Below are positions 8,276 to 16,621 of a DNA stretch of 62,146 nucleotides, in pieces (position 1 is the stretch's first letter; each line of letters begins with the position of its first letter). This stretch comes from Acidovorax sp. NO-1 (GTDB taxonomy: Bacteria > Pseudomonadota > Gammaproteobacteria > Burkholderiales > Burkholderiaceae_C). The stretch spans positions 1-62,146 of the forward strand of contig NZ_AGTS01000029.1 of NCBI RefSeq assembly GCF_000238595.1, in the 5' to 3' direction. The translations under genes were made by a program, and so were the position numbers. The notes beneath the pieces are model-generated. The model worked only from the letters and a program-made list of their open reading frames with translations, was not told the origin of the DNA and ran no database searches.

Positions 8276-10003
8276 ATGACCGATACTATTACAACTCTTG
8301 CGGAAGCCGCGTTCCTCGCGCAGGACAGCGCGGCCTCGAGGCCCCTTCTTGGCGAATTGCTGGTGCAGTCGGGCAAGCTTGGCGCGCGCGATTTGGAGCG
8401 AGCGCTGTCTGCGCAACAGGAGCTGGGCGGGCTGCTGGGGCGCGTGCTGGTACGCTTGGGAGTCGTTTCCGAGACAGACGTAGCGCAGGCGCTCTCTAGG
8501 CAATTGGGTATTCCCCTGATCCGGGAGGACGAATTCCCAGCCGTGCTCCCAGAAGTGCCCGGCCTGTCATTAGATTTTTTCAAGGCTCATGCGGTTTGCC
8601 CACTGCGCCTGGAAAATGGGGTCCTGCATGCCGCCTTGGTCATGCCCCAAGATGCTTACCTCGCAAAGGCATTGCGCTTGGCCTCCGGGTGCAACGTGCA
8701 ACCCTATCTGGCTCTCGAAAGTGATATCGAGGCCGCACTGGCTGAGCCTATCCCGTCCGAGGATACCGACGGCTTGCAAGACGTGGGAGACGGGGGTGAC
8801 TTCGTCGAACATCTCAAGGACTTGGCCAGCGAGGCGCCCGTCATCCACCTTGTGAACGCCATCATCGGCAAGGTAACTGACCTGAGAGCGTCGGATATCC
8901 ACCTGGAGCCCTTTGACGACGGCCTGCACGTCCGTTACCGCATCGACGGTGTCATCCACCCTGGCGAGGTAGTGCCCGTACGCATGAGCGCTGCCGTCAA
9001 CTCCCGCGTCAAGCTCCTGGCCCATCTGGACATTGCCGAGCGCCGCTTGCCGCAGGACGGACGCATCAAGACGCGTGTGAAGGGTCGCGAGCTGGACTTG
9101 CGCGTCTCCACTGTGCCCACGGTGCACGGTGAAAGCGTTGTCATGCGTGTGCTCGACCGCGCCAGCGTCCGCCTCGACCTGAACACCATGGGCTTCGAGA
9201 CCGACACGCTGGCCCGTTTCAACGAGCTTTTGGCCCGCCCACACGGCATCCTGCTGGTCACGGGCCCAACCGGCTCCGGCAAGACTACGACCCTTTATGC
9301 CGCGCTGGCTAAGATCGATGCATCCGAGCAGAAGATCATTACGGTAGAAGATCCGGTGGAATATCAGCTCGACGGTATCAACCAGATCCAGGTCCATACA
9401 CAGATCAACCTCACTTTCGCCAACGCGCTGCGCTCCATCTTGCGGCAAGATCCTGACATCATCATGATCGGCGAAATGCGCGACGGAGAAACCGCGCAGA
9501 TCGCGGTGCAGTCCGCGCTGACTGGCCATCTTGTGCTCTCCACGCTGCACACCAATACTGCAGCGGGCGCCATCATCCGCATGCAGGACATGGGTGTCGA
9601 GCGCTATCTCATCACATCAGCCGTCAACGGCATCCTTGCGCAGCGGCTCGTACGCACGCTGTGCGGTCACTGCAAGCAGCCCTACCAACCCGAACAGGGC
9701 CTGCGCGAAAGCACGGGCCTTGCCAGATTTTGCCCGCCCGACCGTCCTATTTATCGCGCGGTGGGGTGCACCAGGTGCAGGGACTCGGGCTACCTCGGTC
9801 GCACGGGCATTCACGAGCTGCTTATGCTGGACGAGCCCATCCGGCGCGCGGTCATCGACGGCAGAGATGCCAACACGCTCAACGAGATCGCCGCGCGCGG
9901 CGGCATGCTGAGCCTCTTCCAGGACGGGCTGCGCAAGGTCGCCACCGGCGTGACCACGCTCGACGAATTGGCACGCGTCACCCAGGACCAAGCAGATGCC
10001 TGA
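8276..10003 (+). CDS. gspE: type II secretion system ATPase GspE
   Basis: Cytoplasmic hexameric ATPase that powers pseudopilus assembly. The 575-residue product has an N-terminal MshEN/T2SSE domain (~20-150), Walker A GPTGSGKTTT near residues 329-338, the Asp box V-E-D-P-V-E-Y, Walker B-like I-M-I-G-E-M-R-D, and the His box G-H-L-V-L-S-T-L-H-T-N. A zinc-binding tetracysteine (C-x2-C near 463-466 and C-x2-C near 498-501, in LCGHCKQPY and GCTRCRDSG) marks GspE and PilB-type ATPases. The ATG at 8276 is preferred over an in-frame ATG at 8231 because family homology begins near it. First gene of an eleven-gene operon; its end overlaps gspF by 8 bp. Confidence 0.96.
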   Translation: MTDTITTLAEAAFLAQDSAASRPLLGELLVQSGKLGARDLERALSAQQELGGLLGRVLVRLGVVSETDVAQALSRQLGIPLIREDEFPAVLPEVPGLSLDFFKAHAVCPLRLENGVLHAALVMPQDAYLAKALRLASGCNVQPYLALESDIEAALAEPIPSEDTDGLQDVGDGGDFVEHLKDLASEAPVIHLVNAIIGKVTDLRASDIHLEPFDDGLHVRYRIDGVIHPGEVVPVRMSAAVNSRVKLLAHLDIAERRLPQDGRIKTRVKGRELDLRVSTVPTVHGESVVMRVLDRASVRLDLNTMGFETDTLARFNELLARPHGILLVTGPTGSGKTTTLYAALAKIDASEQKIITVEDPVEYQLDGINQIQVHTQINLTFANALRSILRQDPDIIMIGEMRDGETAQIAVQSALTGHLVLSTLHTNTAAGAIIRMQDMGVERYLITSAVNGILAQRLVRTLCGHCKQPYQPEQGLRESTGLARFCPPDRPIYRAVGCTRCRDSGYLGRTGIHELLMLDEPIRRAVIDGRDANTLNEIAARGGMLSLFQDGLRKVATGVTTLDELARVTQDQADA

Positions 10004-11234
10004 TTTTTCGTGGCGAGCGATATCGGCTGCCGGAAAAGTCGAACAAGGTCATATGGCCGCGCCTAGCGCTGCAGGTGTGATGCGCCAGCTCCAGGAGCGC
10101 GGTCTGACACCTTTGCAAATAGACGGCGCGTCTGCCGCGAGCGCCTCCGCACGACCATCGGCCTTACCTGCGCAATCCCGCGTACGCGTGGACAAGGGGC
10201 CGGTCACTTCGGCGGACGTCATGGCGCTCACCTCGGAACTAGCCATCATGCTGCGCGCAGGACTCGCTCTGGACAACAGCCTGCGGGTGCTCATCGAAAT
10301 GAGCCATAAGACCAGTGTCCGAAACCTCGTCCAGGGCGTCCTCGACGCCGTGAAGGGAGGCGCGCCGCTTAGCCGGGCTTTGCTGGCGCACCGCAACCTG
10401 TTTTCGGACTTTTATGTCAACATGATCCGATCGGGGGAGGCTAGTGGGCAGATGTCGGCCGTCCTTGACCGCTTGGTGGAGCACATGGAGCGCCAACGCG
10501 CGCTGCGGGACAGCGTCATTTCTGCCACCATCTACCCAGCCATCCTTTTGGGCGTAGCGGTGCTTTCGCTCATCGCCATGCTGGGTTTTGTCGTGCCTCA
10601 GTTTGAAAAACTCTTTTCCGACATGGGCGATGCACTCCCGGCTCCGACGCGCTTCGTGATGGGTCTTGGTCAGGCATTCACCCAATACGGTCTCTATATC
10701 GCCATCGGCACGTTCGTGGCAGCGTCTTTGGGGGTGCGTTGGCTTAAGTCGCCATCGGGGCGCGCTTGGTGGCAAGGTGGCTTGCTGAAGCTGCCTGTTG
10801 TTGGTCGGCTGGCGCTCAAATATGAGCTCACACTCTTTACAAGATCATTGGGAACTTTGCTGGGTAATGGAGTCCCTATGCTCACTGCACTTCACATCGC
10901 TACGGACACCGTTGCCAACGTCACCCTACGCCAGTCTTTAGCGCGTGTGGCACCCATCGTCAAAGAGGGTGGGCGAATCGCGCAGGCCGTCTTGGCCACT
11001 GGCATTTTTGAGCCCCTGGCCATAAATTTAATCCGTGTGGGGGAAGAAACGGGGCGCATCGGCCCCATCATGCTGGAGCTGTCACACATTCTGAACAGGG
11101 AGGTCGAAACCGGCATCAAGCGGCTATTGACCATGTTGGAGCCCCTGCTCATCCTCGTGCTCGGGGTGTTGATTGCCGCCATCATTGTCTCCATCCTGCT
11201 TGGCATCCTGTCGGTCAACGATTTGGCCGTATAA
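9996..11234 (+). CDS. gspF: type II secretion inner-membrane platform protein GspF
   Basis: Polytopic protein that couples GspE to the pseudopilus. The 412-residue product starts with the family pattern F-S-W-R-A-I-S-A-A-G-K-V-E-Q-G and contains two tandem T2SSF domains (about 75-195 and 280-400), each with the E-A-S/E-E-T-G core (R-S-G-E-A-S-G-Q-M and R-V-G-E-E-T-G-R-I). Three strongly hydrophobic segments are visible, the last near the C-terminus (L-L-I-L-V-L-G-V-L-I-A-A-I-I-V). It overlaps gspE by 8 bp and is followed after ~35 bp by gspG. PilC is the type IV pilus homologue, but the flanking genes settle the identity. Confidence 0.96.
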   Translation: MPDFSWRAISAAGKVEQGHMAAPSAAGVMRQLQERGLTPLQIDGASAASASARPSALPAQSRVRVDKGPVTSADVMALTSELAIMLRAGLALDNSLRVLIEMSHKTSVRNLVQGVLDAVKGGAPLSRALLAHRNLFSDFYVNMIRSGEASGQMSAVLDRLVEHMERQRALRDSVISATIYPAILLGVAVLSLIAMLGFVVPQFEKLFSDMGDALPAPTRFVMGLGQAFTQYGLYIAIGTFVAASLGVRWLKSPSGRAWWQGGLLKLPVVGRLALKYELTLFTRSLGTLLGNGVPMLTALHIATDTVANVTLRQSLARVAPIVKEGGRIAQAVLATGIFEPLAINLIRVGEETGRIGPIMLELSHILNREVETGIKRLLTMLEPLLILVLGVLIAAIIVSILLGILSVNDLAV

Positions 11235-11268
11235 CCATTTAATGCAATACAACAAGGACGCACTTTTT

Positions 11269-11727
11269 ATGATGCAACATTGCAGCCCCATACGGCGAGC
11301 CCAGGGTGCGCCATTGCGAAAAATCGCCCGGGGCTTCACGCTAATTGAATTGCTCGTCGTGCTGGCCATCCTCACTATGCTGGCTGGTCTCGTCGGTCCC
11401 AAGGTGTTGGGTCAGTTGGGCGGGGCAAAGTCCAAAACAGCTGCCGTTCAGATTGCCGACTTGGATAAATCTCTGGAGCTTTTCAAGCTTGACGTCGGCC
11501 GTTATCCCACCACCGAAGAGGGGCTCCAGGCACTAGTGCAGCGTCCTGGCTCTGTAAACGGTTGGACAGGGCCATACCTCAAGGGCGGCGTGCCCTCCGA
11601 CCCGTGGAACAACCCCTACAAGTATTCCAACCCCGGCCCCAGTGGAGGTATTGAGATACTTTCCCTGGGTTCGGACGGAGCGCCCGGTGGTGAGGGTGAG
11701 GCTGCGGATCTACGCAACACTCGTTGA
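11269..11727 (+). CDS. gspG: major pseudopilin GspG
   Basis: Main subunit of the T2SS pseudopilus. The class III prepilin signal ends at Gly and the mature chain begins FTLIELLVVLAIL with Glu at position +5, the residue needed for assembly. The rest has GspG hallmarks: GRYPTTEEGLQALVQRPGSV, W-x-G-P-Y-L and DPWNNPYKY with the calcium-loop region before the C-terminus. Several in-frame starts exist. I place it at the ATG at 11269, ten bases after AAGGA (11254-11258); 11272 and 11242 are alternatives that change only the cytoplasmic leader. Length after cleavage (~130 residues) is normal. Confidence 0.95.
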   Translation: MMQHCSPIRRAQGAPLRKIARGFTLIELLVVLAILTMLAGLVGPKVLGQLGGAKSKTAAVQIADLDKSLELFKLDVGRYPTTEEGLQALVQRPGSVNGWTGPYLKGGVPSDPWNNPYKYSNPGPSGGIEILSLGSDGAPGGEGEAADLRNTR

Positions 11728-11750
11728 GCTCTAAACTTCAACTGGGGATA

Positions 11751-12200
11751 ATGTTTAAAGCGGCGCGTGGCTTTACGTTGGTTGAACTCTTGGTGGTCTT
11801 CGCCATCATGGCGCTGCTGATCAGTGTGGTACCCGCAGCGTATGACAGTGCTCGGGAGGGTGCTCAATACCGCGATGTGGTACGTGGCATCGTCAGTGAC
11901 ATGCGCCAAGCTCGCCAGGCAGCGCGGCTGCAGGGGCAGGAAAAGCGGTTTGTCCTTGATTTTGAGCAGCACAGCTATGGTGTCGAGGGGGGGGCTTTGC
12001 GTCCTCTGCCGGATGCCATTGGTTTTCGCGCTCTGGTAGCCGGCAGAGAAATGAGCAGCGGCGTAGCGGCCATCCGCTTCCTGCCCGACGGAGGTGCCAC
12101 CGGTGGCAGTGTGCAGGTCTTGCGCAAGGGCGGAACAGGGGTGCAACTACGCGTAGATTGGCTGTCCGGTAGGGTTACCCAAACCCCTCTGGCCCCATGA
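11751..12200 (+). CDS. gspH: minor pseudopilin GspH
   Basis: Minor pseudopilin at the pseudopilus shaft/tip. The 149-residue precursor begins MFKAARG followed by FTLVELLVVFAIM with Glu+5, so it is a GspO prepilin peptidase substrate. The remainder, with D-M-R-Q-A-R-Q-A-A-R-L-Q-G near the start and a beta-rich end (FLPDGGATGG), matches GspH, whose C-terminal domain often has that F-x-P-D/S-G-x-x-x-G pattern. The ATG at 11751 follows a GGGG run; an in-frame TTG at 11724 would overlap gspG but lengthens the leader unnecessarily. No GspO gene is in the window, so the peptidase must be encoded elsewhere (pilD, for example). Confidence 0.92.
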   Translation: MFKAARGFTLVELLVVFAIMALLISVVPAAYDSAREGAQYRDVVRGIVSDMRQARQAARLQGQEKRFVLDFEQHSYGVEGGALRPLPDAIGFRALVAGREMSSGVAAIRFLPDGGATGGSVQVLRKGGTGVQLRVDWLSGRVTQTPLAP

Positions 12201-12610
12201 AAGCAATCGTGAGCAGGGGGCGCCAGAAGGGGCTATCTCTGCTCGAAATCCTGGTGGCCTTCTCCATCATGGCCATGGCCTTGGGTGTGCTCTATCGGGC
12301 TACCGGGGGTAGCTTGCGGTCGGTGGTCGCTATCGAATCCACTCAGCGCGCAGCGTCGCTGGCGCAGTCCCTGCTGGCCCTTCGCGATGCCGTGCCAGCA
12401 ACGGGGTGGGCCGACTCCGGCGAAACTGCCGAGTTCGCCTGGAGCATCAACAGCGCCCCCTACCCCACCAGCGTCAACCAGCCCAACGTGCCGCCCTTGC
12501 ATGAAGTTGTGGTGGAAATCCAATGGTCCGACGCAGGCGCGGGGCGCACCCTCAGCGTAAGCACCCTGCGCCCCGAGCGCAAGCCGCTGCCCGGGGGCGC
12601 CACCCCATGA
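12197..12610 (+). CDS. gspI: minor pseudopilin GspI
   Basis: A 137-residue prepilin whose processing site is KG/LSLLEILVAFSIM with Glu+5. GspI forms the pseudopilus tip complex with GspJ and GspK and starts its assembly. The Q-R-A-A-S-L-A-Q-S-L-L-A-L-R stretch after the transmembrane helix and a short beta domain fit the family. It overlaps both neighbours by 4 bp (ATGA), so translation is coupled through gspH-I-J. Confidence 0.92.
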   Translation: MKAIVSRGRQKGLSLLEILVAFSIMAMALGVLYRATGGSLRSVVAIESTQRAASLAQSLLALRDAVPATGWADSGETAEFAWSINSAPYPTSVNQPNVPPLHEVVVEIQWSDAGAGRTLSVSTLRPERKPLPGGATP

Positions 12611-13275
12611 CGCGCCACGCCGCAAGCCGGGGCTTTACCCTGGTGGAACTCCTGGTCGTCCTGACGCTGCTGTCGCTCATGGTGCTCGCCATGGCATCGG
12701 CGCTGCGCACCGTGGCGCAGAGCCAGGAGCGCGTAGACCACAAACTTACCCGCATCGACGACTACCGGCTGGCCGTGGACTTCATCCGCGACACCCTGGG
12801 CAGCATCTCCGCCCGCAGGCAGGCGCGCAGCCTGGACGAAAAAGCCAGCCCCTACCTCTTCGCCGCCGCCCCGGACGCCGTCGCCTGGGTCGGCGTCATG
12901 CCCGCGCGCTATGGCAGCGGCGGGCGGCACTTCTTCCGGCTGGGGCTGGAGAACATCGACGCGCAGAGCCATCTCGTGCTCCGTTTCGCCCCCTGGCAGC
13001 CGGAAGCCACGGCTTTCCCCGACTGGGCCTCGGCCGACAGCCGGGTGCTGGCCGACGACGTGCAGGCCCTCGCCCTGCGCTACGAGAACGACCTCCAGGA
13101 ACCTCCGGCCTGGGGCACCGAGTGGGCCGAGCCGGCCCAGCTACCCAGCCGCGTTGCCATCGACATTGCCACGGCATCCGGCGACTGGCCCACGCTGGTC
13201 GTGCCCTTGCGCAAGCTGCCGCTCACCGACTCTAGCGGCGGCGACTTCTCCGTAGGCGGGGGGCGCCGCCGATGA
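12607..13275 (+). CDS. gspJ: minor pseudopilin GspJ
   Basis: A 222-residue prepilin with SRG/FTLVELLVVLTLLSL and Glu+5. Larger than the other minor pseudopilins, as expected for GspJ, with a C-terminal beta-rich domain. It joins GspI and GspK at the pseudopilus tip. The ATG at 12607 overlaps the gspI stop; the longer open frame upstream lies inside gspI and has no prepilin features. Confidence 0.92.
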   Translation: MTRHAASRGFTLVELLVVLTLLSLMVLAMASALRTVAQSQERVDHKLTRIDDYRLAVDFIRDTLGSISARRQARSLDEKASPYLFAAAPDAVAWVGVMPARYGSGGRHFFRLGLENIDAQSHLVLRFAPWQPEATAFPDWASADSRVLADDVQALALRYENDLQEPPAWGTEWAEPAQLPSRVAIDIATASGDWPTLVVPLRKLPLTDSSGGDFSVGGGRRR

Positions 13276-14135
13276 GGAACCGTTTACCTCGCAGCAGCCG
13301 ACAGGGCGGCATGGCACTCATCGCCGTGCTTTGGCTTGTTGCCGCGCTCAGCATCATGGTCATGGGGCTGGTGCACAACCTGCGTGGCGAAGCCCGCCTG
13401 GCCGGCCAGGCGCGGCAGATGGCCGTGGCTGCAGGGCTGGGTGACGCGGCCATCCACATCGTGTTGCAGGAAATGCTGGCCCGCACACAGCAAGGGCAGC
13501 CGCAAAAAAGCCTCGAAGTCGTGCCCGTCACCTACGGCGGCCAGAACATCGCGGTCGAAATTCTTCCCATCAGCGGCCTCATCAACATCAACGGCGCCGG
13601 AGCTCCCCTGCTCGCGCAACTGCTCGCCGTCGCGGGCCTGCCCCAGAATGCAGCGCAGGACATGGCCCAAGCCATCGTGGACCTGCGCTCCACCCGCGAC
13701 CCGCAAGGTGCCGCCAGGAACTTCGAGGCCATCGAAGACCTGCTCCAGGTACCCGGGATCGACTACGACCTCTATGCTAAGATCGCGCCGCTTTTGACCG
13801 CCGACCAGACGGGCGGTGACCGTGTCAACCCCCTGGCCGCACCTGAATCCGTCTTGCTGGTACTGGCGGGGGGCGACGCAGGCAAGGCCGCCAGCATAGG
13901 CGTCCAGCGAGCCGCCGGTGCCGTGGGCATCGACACCACCGGGCTTATTGGCGAGTTCATCGACAGCAACACCGCCACGCAGCGCTTTCGGCTCACCGCA
14001 CGTGTGCCGCTTGCCGATGGGGCTGCCGCCGTTGTGGCGCGCAGCGTCAACCTGACATCTACCGCGCGCGACGGCATGCCATGGCACACTTATCGTTTCG
14101 AGCAACGCCTGCGTGAAGACACCGCGGCCCCCTGA
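13272..14135 (+). CDS. gspK: tip pseudopilin GspK
   Basis: Largest pseudopilin (287 residues), thought to cap the pseudopilus. The processing site is RQGG/MALIAVLWLVAALSIM. Position +5 is Ala rather than Glu, which is the recognised exception of GspK and explains its tip position. The globular part shows G-L-I-N-I-N-G-A and a helix-hairpin-helix-like segment (AIVDLRSTRDP, FEAIEDLLQVPGID), both common in the family. Start overlaps gspJ by 4 bp. Confidence 0.93.
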   Translation: MRNRLPRSSRQGGMALIAVLWLVAALSIMVMGLVHNLRGEARLAGQARQMAVAAGLGDAAIHIVLQEMLARTQQGQPQKSLEVVPVTYGGQNIAVEILPISGLININGAGAPLLAQLLAVAGLPQNAAQDMAQAIVDLRSTRDPQGAARNFEAIEDLLQVPGIDYDLYAKIAPLLTADQTGGDRVNPLAAPESVLLVLAGGDAGKAASIGVQRAAGAVGIDTTGLIGEFIDSNTATQRFRLTARVPLADGAAAVVARSVNLTSTARDGMPWHTYRFEQRLREDTAAP

Positions 14136-14146
14136 AAACCTGTTCA

Positions 14147-15364
14147 ATGTCGCCCACCGCTTCACCTCCCCGATTCTTCGGACTGGACACGCACAGACTG
14201 CGAGATACCTTCGCCCAGGCCTGGGCGGAACTGCGTGACGGCCCCATCCTCGACTGGTTTACGCCTGCGGCGCGCGTGCGCTGGTTCAGGGCCGAGGGCC
14301 CGGAAGAGCGTTGGCTAGCCAGCGGCGGGCGCCTCGTACGGGACAAGGCTGGCGCCGCCCGCGCCGCGCCCTTTGCCGCCATCGAGGTGCCCGACGCCAT
14401 CGTGCTGCGACGCCACACCACGCTTCCCGCCCTGGCCCCGGCAGCCGCTGCACAGGCCATGGCTCTCGACGCCACCACCCACAGCCCCTTTCCTCCGGAT
14501 GAGCTCGTCTGGGGCGCGCGCAGCACGTCCTCCACGCTGCGGCGTGGCTGGCAGGATGTGGAAATCGTCCTGGCTTCGCGCCGCCTCATCCAGCAGCATT
14601 TGGCGACCCAGCCCGGCGCGCCTGCGTTGGACAGCTGCGAAGCTTGGTGCCTATCCGAAAAAGCTGCGGAGCCTATCGTGCTCACAGGCTTCGCCGAGTC
14701 GCGCAGGCAGCGCGTGCAGCGCCGTGGTCGTAACCTCAACCTCGCGCTGGCGGCCACTGCCTTGGTTTTGCTGGCGGCAGTTGCCATCACCCCCAGCCTG
14801 CAGCTGCGCGCGCGGGCACTGGCTGCCATGCAGGACTACGAGCGGTTGGCCCGCCAGGCGGCGCCAGCGCTCGCTCAGCGCGAATCGCTGGTGCGCTCCG
14901 AAGATCAACTGGCTGAACTGCGCACAATCCTGGGCGAACAGGCAGACCCCCTGCAAGTCATGGACCTGCTCACCCGCGCGCTGCCCGACGACTCCTCGTT
15001 GCTCACCGTGAATATTTCTGGACTCAAGGTCACCCTCACAGGGCAGACCGCCAACTCCGCCGCACTGCTGGAACGCCTGGGCAACGAAGCCGGGCTGCGC
15101 GAAGTGCGCGCGCCCACTGCCGCCACCCGCCCGCCCGGCGCCACCAAAGACACCTTCACCATCGAGGCGCAGATAGACCCCGCAGCACTCCAACGGTCCA
15201 CCGCAGCAGATGCCACCCACAGCGCAGAAACCGGTAAGGTTCCAACGCAGCCGCCTGTAGCCGCGGCGTCAGCTCCTGCAACTGCCGCGTCATCGCCCGC
15301 ATCTGCAGCTTCCGCCGCGATAGCTGCACCAGTGCAGCGCAATGCGTCCAGCCCCAAGCCATGA
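14147..15364 (+). CDS. gspL: type II secretion protein GspL
   Basis: Bitopic inner-membrane protein linking GspE in the cytoplasm to GspM in the periplasm. The 405-residue product has an actin-like cytoplasmic domain (~1-190), one membrane span (~197-216, LALAATALVLLAAVAITPSL) and a periplasmic region with a coiled stretch and a ferredoxin-like part. The last ~50 residues are an Ala/Pro/Thr-rich low-complexity tail (ASAPATAASSPASAASAA) not typical of GspL and perhaps a lineage extension. It overlaps gspM by 4 bp. Confidence 0.9.
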   Translation: MSPTASPPRFFGLDTHRLRDTFAQAWAELRDGPILDWFTPAARVRWFRAEGPEERWLASGGRLVRDKAGAARAAPFAAIEVPDAIVLRRHTTLPALAPAAAAQAMALDATTHSPFPPDELVWGARSTSSTLRRGWQDVEIVLASRRLIQQHLATQPGAPALDSCEAWCLSEKAAEPIVLTGFAESRRQRVQRRGRNLNLALAATALVLLAAVAITPSLQLRARALAAMQDYERLARQAAPALAQRESLVRSEDQLAELRTILGEQADPLQVMDLLTRALPDDSSLLTVNISGLKVTLTGQTANSAALLERLGNEAGLREVRAPTAATRPPGATKDTFTIEAQIDPAALQRSTAADATHSAETGKVPTQPPVAAASAPATAASSPASAASAAIAAPVQRNASSPKP

Positions 15365-15915
15365 AGATGCGCACACTGTCCCCAGGGGGCGTGCTCCTGC
15401 TACTCGTTTTGGGAGTGCTGCTTGCCGCATTCGCGGGGGCTGGCTACTACATCCACGACAAACACCAGATGGCAGCCCGGCGCATGGCCGAGATGGAGCC
15501 CCGCCACGCACGCCTGCAAGGCCTGCAAAGCAGCGTCAGTGCGCTGCAGCAGGCCCAAAGCGAAGCACAAGGCATGGTGGCGCAGTACGTCTACCCTGCT
15601 GAAAGCGACGCTAACCAAATCGGCAGCGCCGCCCAGCAGCGCGTACGCAATCTGTTCACCACTGCCGGGCTGCAAATCGTCAGCAGCCAGGTGCTGCCCG
15701 CCAAGGCTGAAAAGAACTACGACCGCGTGCCCTTGGCGGTGCGCGCCGAAGGCGACTTGCTGGCTCTGCAAGGTGCACTGGTGGGCCTGTCGGGCCAAAC
15801 GCCCGCCATCGTGGTGCGGGGCATGAACGTGCAGACGGTCGGTTCCGTCCGGGCCGACGCGCCGCAGCGTTTAGCCGTGCAGTTTGACCTGTTTGTGCTG
15901 AGGGGCCGCCCATGA
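15361..15915 (+). CDS. gspM: type II secretion protein GspM
   Basis: A 184-residue inner-membrane protein with one N-terminal span (GVLLLLVLGVLLAAFAGAGY) and a periplasmic coiled-coil/ferredoxin-like domain. It follows gspL with a 4-bp overlap and precedes the N/C-type gene with another. It fits the GspM family by size, topology and position; sequence similarity in this family is weak, so context carries much of the call. Confidence 0.88.
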   Translation: MKMRTLSPGGVLLLLVLGVLLAAFAGAGYYIHDKHQMAARRMAEMEPRHARLQGLQSSVSALQQAQSEAQGMVAQYVYPAESDANQIGSAAQQRVRNLFTTAGLQIVSSQVLPAKAEKNYDRVPLAVRAEGDLLALQGALVGLSGQTPAIVVRGMNVQTVGSVRADAPQRLAVQFDLFVLRGRP

Positions 15916-16595
15916 TGATCCGCCCCACGCCCGTACTTCTGGCGGTCAATGCGGCCCTCGCGTTGGGTATGGCTGCTCTTTGGTTCACGCCGGAAGGGCA
16001 GGTCCGTGGCACCGCCTGGACGGCACCGGCCGCCGTCGTGCCCGAGATCGCCCCGCCTTCTGGCATCGCGGCACCCAAGGCGGCCGACGTCAGCCGCTTC
16101 CTGGCTGTGCTCGAACGCCCGCTGTTCTCGCCCAACCGGCGTCCGCCCCCGCCCCCCGCGCCCACCAAAGCCGATGCCCCACCTGAGCCTGATCCGCTGG
16201 CCAATATTCAGCTCCAAGGTGTTTACTCCACCGACGATGGAGGTGGAGGTATCTTTGCCCGCGTCGACGGCAAGGACCGCCGCATCGCTGTGGGCACAGC
16301 CTTGGGTGGCTGGACTGTCAGGGGTATCGATGGCCTCAACGTCACCTTTGCCAAGGGAGAAGACGCGCGCGTCGTGCGCCTCGTGCCCGCCAAGCTTGGT
16401 GCCGTCGCGGCCGCGCCCACCCTCCCTGGTGCCGTCCCACCAGCGGCCGGGCAGGCCCCTGCCGGACAAGGTTCGGCCACCGCAGACCCCGTGCTGCGCC
16501 AAAAGCAAGAGCAGGAAGAGCGCACTCGCGCCCGGCTGGAGCGGATGAACGCCGCCCGTGCCGCCAATGGCCTGCCACCGTTGCCCAGCCTCTGA
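15912..16595 (+). CDS. type II secretion GspC/GspN-type protein (HR domain, no PDZ)
   Basis: A 227-residue protein with one N-terminal span (LLAVNAALALGMAALWF), a Pro-rich linker (PNRRPPPPPAPT), then a domain reading I-Q-L-Q-G-V-Y-S, GGIFARVDGKDRR and V-G-T-A-L-G-G-W-T-V, which is the homology region (HR) of GspC. No PDZ domain follows; instead there is an Ala/Pro-rich and a basic charged end (EQEERTRARLERMN). The operon lacks a separate gspC, so this protein probably takes the GspC role of contacting GspD. Annotation pipelines often call such beta-proteobacterial proteins GspN. It overlaps gspM by 4 bp and precedes gspD by 26 bp. Confidence 0.8.
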   Translation: MMIRPTPVLLAVNAALALGMAALWFTPEGQVRGTAWTAPAAVVPEIAPPSGIAAPKAADVSRFLAVLERPLFSPNRRPPPPPAPTKADAPPEPDPLANIQLQGVYSTDDGGGGIFARVDGKDRRIAVGTALGGWTVRGIDGLNVTFAKGEDARVVRLVPAKLGAVAAAPTLPGAVPPAAGQAPAGQGSATADPVLRQKQEQEERTRARLERMNAARAANGLPPLPSL

Positions 16596-16621
16596 ACATC
16601 CACCGTATTTCCATACACACC

